Below are positions 10,701 to 22,700 of a stretch of DNA of 46,592 bases, piece after piece (position 1 is the stretch's first letter; every line of letters begins with the position of its first letter). The stretch is from Hyphochytrium catenoides. Lineage: Eukaryota > Sar > Hyphochytriomycetes > Hyphochytriales > Hyphochytriaceae. The stretch spans positions 16,932 through 63,523 of the forward strand of contig FLMG01002209.1 in assembly GCA_900088475.1 (NCBI GenBank). The letters run 5' to 3'. Position numbers and translations under genes: made by a program. The notes under the pieces are model-generated. The model had not been told where the DNA came from and did not search any database. It saw nothing but the letters and a program-made list of their open reading frames with translations.

Positions 10701-13700
10701 TGAGGAGAAACAAGCGCGATTTGCAGAGAGAGAGGCACTTCGAATTGACAGGGACCGTCTCGCCCTGGAGAGGAGATTGATGATGGAGGAAGAACGACGG
10801 CAGAAGGAAAGAGAAAAGGAAGAGAAGTTCCGAGAGAGGAAGAGAGAAGCAATGGAGAGGAAAGTTATGGCAGATGAGGAAAAGGCGCTTCGCAAGTTCT
10901 ATCGGCAAGAAGAAAGGGAAAGGACGCTACAAAGGAGAAGAGAAGAAGCAGAACAGGCTCGAAAGCAACGAGGAATGGACAAGGTGGGTGGCTACGCCTT
11001 GAGGGCACAAAACTCATAGCTTTTCAACCTACCAGCTGACTGTCTAAGCTTTCTGTTCCCTCGGGCTTGCTCATTTCTTTGTTCATTGATACGTCGTTCG
11101 AGCTGTTGCTCTGCCCAAACGTAACTCAGATTTCTCCTTTTCCAACTGAGCAGAAGAGTCTCCGAAGCTACAAGGCACGGTTACGGGAGGAGCACGAGAT
11201 GGAAGAAGCCCGAGCGGCTGCACTGGCAAGAAGACGAGCCGAATGGGAACGACTGCTTGTCCGGGGCGTAGAAGAGTCTGTTTGGAACAGGGCGAAGTTC
11301 GAGGCGCTGCTGTTGGTTGACCCGCTGGTGGCGGCCGATAAGAGGCTGAACAAGCTCTTCCCTATCAGTGGCCCGACTACTGCCAGCACTACTCCTGCGC
11401 TCTCTCAAGAAGATAGCCATTGGGATTCTCCGGAGCCACCAAATGCTGTGCGTTGCTTCTCTTCCTGTGCCGCTGAGGACCAAGGGGAACTTCTAAGTGT
11501 TCTAGACTTCTCTCACGCTTTCTTGCCTTCGCTGGGCTTCCACCCGGCTACGGAGGTGACACTGGAGGAGGCCATTTTGCCAATCCCGCCGTCGGTAGCT
11601 TCTCCCACACTCTCTCTATCGCACCTCATCCTTTCCGATCCCTTTCCAGACGCCTGGACGAAATTCTCTCGGCTAGCGTTCTCTTTGGTCCGTGCCGTGG
11701 TTCCTGATTTGTGGAGAATCCGCCAAGGAGAGTCTGTGATGGAAGAGGGCACCGCCGAGACCGACCGTTTGCGGCCAGACTTTGAGCGGACTAAGCCAAT
11801 CTCGGCCCTGTCCTGGCCGGAGCTGGCTCGGCAGTGCCTGAAAGCTGCGGTTCAGCTTGAAAAGGGGACGCCTGCTGAAAGGATAGTCGACCTAATCTGG
11901 GGCGGAACGGGCTTCCAACCGTCACGGAGGAAAAGCATTGCGAGGAGCCAAGAAGAGGAGAAGGAACATCCCATTGTTTTGATGCTCTACCATAAAATTC
12001 ATGAGAGAGGAAAGGCTCTGGTTGAGCCAGCTGTTCAACCAGGACACATTACCGAAGAATCTGCCAAGGGAGGCAAGGTATCGGAGGTAAGCCAGCAAGA
12101 AGGCGGAAATGCGCTTCCGTCTACTATCGAACAGAGGGCCAAATCAACATCAGACACTGGCCAGTCACATATGGAGATCGAAGGTGTGGACCTGACGCAG
12201 ACGGGGAACAACAAGCGAGAATCTGTGGAAGGTAATCAGTCCGTGGAAGTAGGAGTGAGTCAAATTGTGGAAGGTGAAGTGAACAGGGCTACTCAGATCT
12301 TAGAAGATAAGGCACCCTCGGAAAGACAGCCGTCGGAAGGTGCCGGAGGAATTCTAAACATGGGGGCAATAAGTGCCGCCAAAGAGGAGGACAATGAGTC
12401 CCAATCAGGGAAAGCTCTGCTACCACACTCGGAGCAGAAAGGCCTGTCAACCCCTGCAAAAGAGCCCGCGAAAGAGAAGACCTTCCCCACGCCGACGCTT
12501 TTGCCCTCATCCATCGCTCCAGATACCTCACAATTACCAGACGGCAAAGAGTTGAAGGAGGAAAAGGAGAAATCAAGTGACAAGGGAGATAGCGATCCAC
12601 GCAAAGCACCTGGCCAGATTCAGCTGGTTCTTGACCTGATGAAAAGAATAGTTCGTGCTTTACAAGCCAAGGACTATTCTCTCCCTTTTAGAGAGCCGGT
12701 CGACTCCAATCTCTATCCAGATTATTTCCTCAAGGTAAAGAAGCCTATGGATCTCTCCTCCATCTTATCCAAGGTAGAAGATGGAGATTACCTGGAAGAC
12801 GCGGAGACTGCGGTGCAAAAGGCAAAGAAAGCTTCAGAGGAAGAGAAGGATAAAGCAGGAGAGGAAGATGCAACGCCTCAAGAACTCACAAAGCAACTCA
12901 TCTCCCTCTTCCGCGGCGACATTTCACAGATATGGAAGAACTGCCGGATATATAATGACTCCTCGTCACAGATCTGTATCCTTGCAGATAAGATGGAAGC
13001 TGTCGCCAACAGGTTGCAAAGAGAAGGTCTATCTTGCTTCCTTTCCCCTGAAGGGGAGCTTCTCAAAGAGGAGGAAGAGATCAAGCGTGAACTGGTCAAT
13101 GAGGATATCTGTAGGGCTTGCAAGAGAGGAGAAAACCTCGAGAGAATGCTCCTGTGCGATCGCTGCGACGCGTCTTTTCACACCTACTGCCTGACTCCTC
13201 CTCTGGATGACATTCCGGACGGAGACTGGTTCTGTCCTGACTGTGTGGAGGACGAATCTTTCTGGTCGAAGGAAACAGGCTTTGCGGAAGAAGAGAAAGC
13301 AGGAGAAGAAGATGAAGAAGGACGGGGAGGGGACAAAGGAGAGCTAGATGGGGTCCGTCTGCTTCGGGAGGACCAGAAGGGACGCATGATGAACGCAATC
13401 AAGCTCCTGTCTCGAGAGGATGTGACAACACTGGTGAGGAGAAGAGTACAGCTAAGAATAAGGGTGTTCGGCTTAGTCGTCAACGCCGAGATGAAATATC
13501 ATTAGAGACTATAAAAGCACATGGGAGGAGCAAGGTGGAGCCTGGCTATATGACGAGCTGGGTGGCGATGACTTTATGCTTCGCGTGTTGCTCTGACGTC
13601 AAAGTCTCACTACGATCTCTATCCCATGCCAGATCCCATCCGAGCGTGTGTATGTCCTCCGAGCCCTGTGTGACATGGTGCTCTACCTCTCGGGAGCAGC

Positions 13701-16700
13701 TCAGCAGTAAGTCAGACAGCATCCATATCATAATTCAACCCTACCAACCTCCTTGTCTTTCTGGTCACCCTTTAGCTCCATTCAAGGTTGTCCTATCTAT
13801 TCTACCGTCTATGGTTTGGCCCTATTAGCTACGTTCTCTCTGACCGTACCTCCACTTGATGCTGAGTAGAAAGCTGACGCAAGCAGATGCGAGAGTTGAA
13901 GAGTTACGCTCGATGTTCCCTCATGACGGAACGAGGGAAGTGCGACGGGGATGGTATGAATTCCATGCTCCAGCGAAAAGGTCATCGGCTTTCCCCTTGC
14001 AAGGTCTCTTCCAAAACGACCCTCGGTCGCCTCCCACTGCTGAGCTTGAGAACAAAGAGAAGAATTTGAATGGAAACACGGACGAAGAGACGGAAGCCGA
14101 AGCAGAGGGGAAAGATTCCGAGGCACAAGTGATGACCCAGGACAAATTTGATCCCGGCAGACCAGTCATCGTTCAAAGCTTGCGTGAGCCCATGCTTCAG
14201 CCCATTCTCGGGGATGTGGAGGAGAGCAAGCCGGATAAGGGAGAAGCTGAAGGCAAGAAGGAGGGAAGTAACGCCAAGGATGAGGTGGAGAATGGTAAAG
14301 GAAGACCTGAAGCACAGCAACAGGAATACAAGACAGAGGAGCCAAATAGAACCGCTTCGGGAGAGCAGAGCTCAGTCCCTCGCAGCGGTTCAACTTCTCC
14401 ATCTGTGGCAGTAGGGGAACCAGCATCAGGAGATATGAAGACGCCACAGCTCTCTAGTCTGTCTCCGGTCCGCCAGCCTCCGACAACTTCCGCTTATGAC
14501 GCTTCAACGGCAGCGAAAGACCGCCCCAATGCTGCAGTCAACGCAAGTGAGCCTCCCTCCACCTTCCACCTCCCCCCTGTCCAGGAGGGCCCAAGCAACG
14601 AAGAAGACAAGGGGGCGGACGGTTCTCATTCTTTGGCGCCTGTTCGCCCTAGCACCACAGCAATAGAGAAGAAAGAGCATAGTGCGGTATCTTTGGAGAA
14701 TTCTGTAGTTGCTCCGCCGAGTCCAAATAGGCTAGCTGCAGGGCAAGGTTCAGAGAATGTCCAAGATATTCTGCCGCCGCCTGAGCCCATGGATCTTGAA
14801 GAGGAGAAGGGCGAACTGTCACAGAGCAACCTGCAAAGAGTAGAGAAAATGGAGGTTGACGAAGCCTCTAGATCAACCTCAGAGGGACTAGCGCCGTCTC
14901 CTTCGCATGAGAATCTGGGGATGGCTCGTGAGCCACAGATAGTGACAGGGAAGATCACCCACAACTCGAGCCCGTCAAAGAGTGAAAAGACGTCTGAACG
15001 GGAACCCAACAAGACAGAACCAATGACATCAATAGAGCTTGAGAAGGCATCAGAAGAAGGAGAGAAGGGTGACGACGACATGTCTGACTCTCTTACTGAG
15101 TACTCGGTCTCTTCAATAGACGGCTACTCTGAGCTCAACTTCTCAGATGAGGAATTAGCCGAACGGGAAGAAACTGAAAGAGCAGAGGAAGAAGCAATGG
15201 AACATCTCATGAACAAGCACGTGTGTGAGCTTCTGCAACTCTTGGATGAAGAAGACAGTCTTAAGACAAGGCAGAAAGAGACGGAGGAAGGATTGTGCAA
15301 ACTCTGCGGTACAGCTGCTCAGGACCTGGAATGTGGGTTTATTTTTGCGCAGATTCCGCCTTTTTTCGAGGAACTTCTCTCTTATTCCGGCCTACCTCTA
15401 CCCCGGGAGATAGAAGCGCAAAGAAGAAGAGAAGAGGAGGAAGAAAGACGGAAAAAAGAGAGAGAAGAGGAGAGAGAGAAGAAGCGAAAGGCTGCTCTTG
15501 CTGCCGTTTCGTCAGCTGTCCCCGAAGATATCTTCAAACTTAGCTTAGCAGAGCTCATGCAAGAGGGAGCAGTGACCGACGAGGATCTCATTCAAGTTCG
15601 GGTGTATGAGCGGCAAGTGTCTATGATTCTGCGAGTTACTTTAGAGGGATTCATCCAAGTCAAGGACTTTGTGACGCTGGATGACGGTTCTCAGGGCCCT
15701 GTGCAACGAGATGGAAGGGTCAAACGCGGGGACGTTCTCTGGACCATAGACAACCAACTTCTTGGGCGGCCCCCTCTCTCGCTCCAAGAGACCATTACGA
15801 AGATTCGGACATCTGATAGGCCAATCCGTCTCGGATTCTGTCCTCATCCCTCTAGAGCGGAGATTGGGGAAAGAAAGAAGCAAAAGAAGGTAACTCGACC
15901 AAAAGTTGAGAAGCGAGCGGAGGAGGAGATAGCTACGCCAACGCCTGTAGCTCCTCCACCTCCCCAAATGCCGGAGCGGGTACATTGGCTTTGCGTCAAC
16001 GCCCTTATCGAGTCCCGGCGCAGCGCCCTGGCAGCCATCAAGCGCACCTTAAGAGCAGATGAGGCCGACATAAAACTAAGAGCCAGTCTTGTCCGCACTC
16101 TGCCACTAGGAACGGACCGCAAGGGCTCTCAGTATTTCAAGCTGTTGACTCCTGAGCACATGAACTGTCTGTACGTAAGCAGGAAAGATAGTGGCTGGTG
16201 GTGCTATAAGGGAGTCAAGCAGGTAAGCGCAGGCACAGAGCACCGAGTTCCTTATGTTGGATCCCACTCAGCGGGTCGTATAAGTCTCTCAATTCTGTCT
16301 TTTGACTAGAGGCCTGATTTCCTTCCCTGCTACATTGGAAGGGCTCTGCCTGTACCGCTTTCTACCTCATTCAGTCTTATGTCTTGCGATTCTGACTCTC
16401 ACTCCCTCATGCTTGTTTTCGCCTTACAGATTTCAAAGCTTGCAGAACAGTTAGACGGTCAAAAGTGCGTGGAGGAAGCAAGTTTAATAACGCAGGTGGC
16501 GCTGCGTTATGAGTTGCCGACTTCCCTCTCGTCTTTGCTAAGGCATCTAAAGCAAGAGGCTTTGAGAGAGAATCCACTTCCACCAGAAATTTATACTCTT
16601 CGGGCTCCCGGTCTTCCTGTCACTCCTGTTCCGCCCTCATTCAGTGCCGATACGCCAGCACCAACGCTTCAGAAGCTAGAAGAGGAAGATGAGAAGAACC

Positions 16701-19700
16701 TCAGGTTCCTGCTCTTTCCTCCAGGTTTCAAGCTACGGGCTCAGAAAGTTGTTGCAAAGCTAGAGGCAAAGAGGAAAAGCGAGGAGCTCATTCTCTCGCT
16801 TGACGCCTCTAAAAAGAGCAAGGCAGTTGCTGCTAAGGAGACGAAGCTAGATAAAAAGACGAAAGAAAAGAAGAAAGAGGAAAAGAGAAAGCAGCTCGCC
16901 CTGCAAGTAAGCAAGGGCCAACAATTGTCGCAGCCTCTCTCTCCTCAAAGTGCAGCGCAAACGCAAACCTTCCATGGCTTAGCCCGAGTGATAGGGAAGG
17001 TGTTGGCTCATTGGGACGAGTGCCAAAAGGAGGTAAGAGGACTGCACTCAGATCTTGGTTGGAGTTACCTTGTTGGCTTGCAATGACTGTCACGTTTTCC
17101 TCCTAGCTCCATGCCTGCCCTATGCCACTATGTCGCGCTCTCCTCACTCTTTTGAGTCTCTTGGTCTGTTGAATAACATCACAATCAGCTGATTTCCTGT
17201 TCTCTTTCTGCTAGCTTACATTGGCAAGAGCGTACACGCTGTCTGCCTCCTCCACGTCCTCCCTTCAGAAGATCTATCAGTTTCTTCTGGATAGAGGATC
17301 CGGATGGAGCTTGGCTCAAATGCACTCTGTCTGTTGCTGTGTGGTCGCGATCATCTATTCTACGCAGGTACAGCGGAGATCGGTTGGTGGCTTCATCTTT
17401 CGAGTTCGGGAAGATGGACTTCCTGCCCTTACGATACCAGCTAAACCCTGCCACTCACCTCCTTTCACTTCTCCTCTTCGGTGATGTCTGCCTTGGCCGT
17501 TCCTCTCTGCGTCAGAGAAGTTAAGAGTTGCTGCTTCTGTTCGTTAAAGTACTTTATGCAAGCGTGATATGTGCTATCAGACCGTCTCTTATGTCTAACC
17601 CTCATGTTGGTCCTTATCTCATAGGTACTGAAGGGAGTTACAGCTCCTGAGCTGTCTGGAGAGCTAGTTCAAAGACTTCGTCTGGTCTCCAGAAAGGTAG
17701 TAGCAGCTATCTTTTCCCTTATCAGACAGCCGGGCACGGCTACTGCCAAGCAGGCCAATGAATGTTGGGCCGCTTTACGCAGTCTGACCGGTAAGGTCAA
17801 AAGCGGGGATAATCTCCCAGCCACGTTGCTGTCGGCACTGAAGAAGGTGGCGGATGCACCTCGTTCTTTGTTCTTTTCCTTCCCGGTCCCGCTGCAGGAT
17901 GATCCCGGAACAGTAAGACCTGTGATCGTCATTGAAGAGACTGAGGGTCAACTGGGCAAGCCATTGGTTAAACCTAGAGTTCCTAAGGTTCTGAAAACTG
18001 AGGGCGGGTTACCGGGAGAGGTGGTAGAGAAGGAAGAAAGAATGGGAGAGGGTCGAGAAGGGACAACGACGAAGGAGGTCGTCCAAGCTCCAACTTCGCA
18101 ATCCGAAATGGGCGGGACTGCGTCAACATCCTCGTCGGTCGGTGTCGGGGATGTTGGTGCCCTTGACCCTCTCCAGCCTTCAGCTGCACTGTCTACGTCC
18201 TCAAACGCTCCTTCCTCACTGCTGGACTCCTCCGGCGGCATTGATCTGCTTGCCTCAGTCACGGCTGGGGCGATGCCGGAGAGCTCTTCGATCTCTCTCC
18301 CACTAGCGGATAACTTCTCAAGCGTGCCTCTATCCTTCTCTTCCACGGGCCCTACCTCCATATCTACATCGCTCTCATCCTCTCTCCCGGCCTCTCAATT
18401 CTCCATGGGTGTACCTCAGGTGTCCTCTAGCTTTTCGCTTGGTATCGGGTCTTCATCTGTATCACAAACTTTAGGAGGTGGCATTGACCCCACAAACCCC
18501 TTCTCCGCTGCCTCTCAACCACTATCCTGGGCAGCCTTACAATCCCAAGGACAGCAGCAGTGGCCGGACTGGTCCTCTGCTTCTCCGTATCTACTTCCTC
18601 CTGGCATGGCGGGATCATCTCTTCTCTCGAATCAGCTCGCTGGAGCTTCTCTCGCCTCATCTTCTATGGATCCCTACACCTCTTCCTCACTCCTGCTCTC
18701 AGGAAGGAATGTTCTCTCTTCAGGATCCTCTCTACCAATGCTGGGTCAACCTTCGTACAATGCTTTCAACCCGATGATGGACAACAGACTGAACCCATTC
18801 CAATCACTTCCGGATGTCTCCATGCCTGCGTCCTCCATGCCGCCCTCGTCCGGTTCTTCCGCACTTCCTTTTACGCCAAACTTGGCAGCCTCCTTGCTTG
18901 GAGACACGTCACCCTTCGCAGTTACCGATCTTCAAGTTCTAAAGGCGGCAGCCGCGGCGGCAGCAGCGACAGGAGGTAGAGGCTTTGCTTCCCCAGGTAT
19001 GGGAAGATACCCTCAGACTGGCCACCCAGCTCCTCCAGGTGCGCGTCATCCGTCCGCTGTCTCTCCACGCCCTCCCCCACCAGGCGGGGCTCGATCTGCC
19101 CCTCGTGGACCTCCTTCCTCCTCAGCCAGAGCTGCGGCAGCACCAGCTTCTCCCTTCTCCCCGTCTCCTCCCCGTTCTCCCGCGCCGACCCAAGATCCGG
19201 CTCGAGTAACAGTTCCCGTGAAGGCGGGATCTTTGGGGTTAATGTTAGAGCCTGCAGGGGATGTGGGCGCAGTTTTGACTGGATTTGTAGAAGGCGTCGA
19301 GAACTCTACCCTGATCAAGGCTGCAGGGGTTACCGTGATGAGTAAGATCATGAGCATCGCACAGAAGGATCTCTCAAACCTGACATTGTCTGATATTGTG
19401 CGGGTCATCTCCTCTTCCGCAAAGATGCACAACCGTAAGGTGGTCTTCTTGCTTCCGCAAAACAGGAAAGAGAAGAAGGGGAAGAATGTGGCTTCATCGT
19501 CTTCTTCCTCTCGGTCCTCTGCAATTCCTCCTCGTGGTCGCACGTTGTCTGCATCTTCTCCTAAGTCCAGCGCTTCACAACTGTTAACCAACTCTTTCAC
19601 TTCTCCATCAAGTACCTCTTCCCCTTCTTCCTCGCAATCGAAAAGCGTTCGTTCCGAGACTCCAGGGCAAGGCACTGTTGGCCAAAAGAAGAAGAAACTG

Positions 19701-22700
19701 ACGGTGGATGAAGGCACGCCGAAGAAGAAGATGAAGTTGTCGGAAGGAGGAGAGAGAGATGATGGAGCGCAACTAGCTTCAGTTCCTAGCCAGTCGTTTC
19801 CGTCTCCATCAAAAATGAAGAAAGCCTATCCGACCGCGGTCATCATGAAGCAGCTGCTCAAAGTGGTCAGAAGTATGAACCCACAGAAGAGAAAGGCGGA
19901 AAGTGCACCATCTGGTCAGGGGAAAGAAGGAGAGGAACCTGCTCTTAAGAAAAAGCTGAGCGAAAAAGAAAGCACGTCGTCTGCTTCCCTTCTTCCGACT
20001 GGACCTGCTCAAGAGGCTGGCCGTGGTAGCTCCATTGGCACTGCCACGGTCTCCTTGCCGGCTCTGTCCGCTCACAAAGAGATAGAGCCGAAGATGCTCA
20101 GCACTTTGCCAGTGCAGGTGCCTCCAAGGAGAGTGGGAGAGCTAGCGGAAACGGCGTTCCGATCTTGCGGCCTTGATGCTTCTATGGCTCCCAAACCCAC
20201 CCAGTCTCTCCAATACCTCTTTCTAGCCTCCTCACTCTTTCATTTGGAAGCCGCGCTTCCTGCCGAAGCCTTTAAGGAAGGCAGATGGACGGACGGAGTG
20301 CGCATGGGTTGGACAGAAACAATTCTATCCTCCAACAGCAGCAGAATCCTCATGGAGGTAAGTCTGCGCACAAAGGGACCACTAGGTCTCCTAGCTACGA
20401 ATATGAGAATCAACAAACACGACACGACAGCAGGAAAACCCAGGGGAAGTTGAAGAGAGAGAGAGAGAGAGAGAGAGAGCAGAGACAATAAAGTTAGAGG
20501 CCCTCAGCTGCCATTAGAGAGGGAGAGAGATCTCGTCAACCTGTCCTTTCTTTATCTGGGGACAGATTCTGACTGTATTCCGCTGCCTCCGTCTCTTACC
20601 CACATCTCAGATGCTGCTGGTGCTGGAGTCGGTCGTATCACGGGATTACCTTGAGAACTGGTGGTTCCACTCCTACACGTCTCCAACTTCCGCCCTCAGA
20701 CAAACAACCTTTGCCTCGGTAGCTTTGCGGCTTCAGACCTTTGACCGCGCCCTCCAGTTCACTCGCGCGCCACCTAAGAAAAGATCTCTAGCCGCTCCGT
20801 CCTCTCTATCTATCACACCAGGACAAGCTGCAGAGCCAAAGGAAGAGAAGCGAGATGCAGGAGACTACTCGACCCTCCCTGCCGAGATCACACGAATCTT
20901 CGGGGAGTGGATGATGTCCGGTGACCACATAAAGCATCCTTTCCCCACTCAGCAGGTAAAATCGCATTAAATTATCGAATGGGAAACGAGTCGACAGTCA
21001 GAAGAGTGTAAGGGAAGGGGTAGCGAGAGACAGAGACGGCAAATAGAAAGGTAGAGAACAAGAGAGAGAAAGAAAGAAAGGGAGAGAGATAATTGTTGAG
21101 AGGAGGAGAGAGAGAGAAGAAGAAGAGACGGGCAGATAGAGGGAGAGAGAGAGCGGGGGAGAGAGACAGAAAGAGGGGTGCGTAACCAAGTTTAGTGGTG
21201 CAAAAGAATGTTTTCCTAGTCATCTCTGTGCATGCCACGAGGTAATCTTCTCTCACCCCCATCCCGTTCCCGCATGCTGAGGCTGGTAGAACATCTCCGT
21301 GCTAAAAGTTTTCTAATATTGCTTATATCCTTCCTCCTTCAAAATGTAGGAGCTGCAAGACCTTGCTCGCTCGACGGGAGCCACGGTGCTACAGATTGAA
21401 CGCTGGTTCCAGGACCACCGAGACTCCGTCTGGCGCCCTTTCCTCATTTCTGTCGCTTCCGACCCCTCCCTGAGAACCAAGGCAGAACGAGGCGGACTGG
21501 TGTCTATGCTGCACGGCAAAGAGGGCAAAGGAAAGAAGGTAAAGAGCTGCTCTACCTGTCACTATTCGGACGGGAGCCATTGTGTTGTCCAAGATCTAGT
21601 CAACGTCCTCATGCATCCGTCCTCCGTCATCCTTATACTGCCACTTTGTGCAGGATAAGAAGGCGCCTCCGCGACGACCTTCTTATCAGAAGCTTGTCAC
21701 TTCCTACGTCCTCCCTGCGGCGTCCTCGGACGGCACCATTATGGATCGTCTGCTTTTTCTCCTTGAAAAGCTGATGAAAAATCCTTTGGCACCACCTTTC
21801 AACGAGCCAGTCGATCCAGAGTTAGTGCCGGGCTACCATCGCGTTATCAAAAGTCCTATGGACCTTGGGACGATAAAGAACAAGCTAACGTCTAAGGAAT
21901 ATAAGACCTACATGGTGAGGCCCTTGTCAGCAACTGGTCTTTGGTACTCATATTGTATATATCTAACCTCGGAACTGCCCGCACTTGAGGGCCCCTATCG
22001 GCCACTTCCACTCCATTCGTCTGTCCGACCTTACTCATGGCTGCTTCCGTCTCTACTTTAGGATGTGGTGGAGGATGTAGAGCTTGTCTGGAAGAATTGC
22101 TTCAAGTTCAACAAGCTCGGTTCGCCCATATACTCTATGGCAGAAAAGCTATCCGGTGCGGAAGCCGCTGTACTTCAATCCTTTCCTACATATCGCGTTC
22201 TATCACTGTTGCATTTTTCTATTTACTCGAGAGAACGTAGCTCCATCCGCGCTTACCTCGTTCGTCATTTCAGCCTATCAGTCCTTCTTTCCGTCTCCAC
22301 GTTGCGCTTACATCGTCCTAGAATCCCAATCTAACTGACTCTCGTTCGTGGCTCTCTCCCTCTGCAGCCATTTTTGACCGTCTTTGGGTGATGTGGATCT
22401 CGAGTGTAGAGCCTGGTACTCCTACCTCCTCCTTAGTGGAGGACGACACCTGCGTCGTCTGCCGAAGCGCATCGGACACGCAAAATATTCTGCTCTGTGA
22501 CCGCTGTGATGCGCACTATCACACATCCTGCCTTTCACCCCCACTTACAGCGGTTCCAGAAGGAGATTGGTACTGTCCAGACTGCACAAAGCTTAAAATT
22601 AATGATGGAGAGGAGGGAACCGCAGCGGCCGAGCCCTCTTCAGCCGCAGCATCCTCAAATTCTGCCGAACCAGGTGTTGGAGAAGTGAAGGCAGAGAAGA

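Noticed and set aside
13856-16309. Treating the segment after 13856 as a separate gene starting at its own ATG
   Set aside because: The upstream exon 13633-13706 joins it in phase 2 at acceptor 13869 and completes a WHIM motif, so continuation is the simpler model.
19046-19717. 223-codon minus-strand frame
   Set aside because: Antisense to the PDZ-containing exon; Gly/Glu-rich mirror of the Ser/Pro-rich plus strand.
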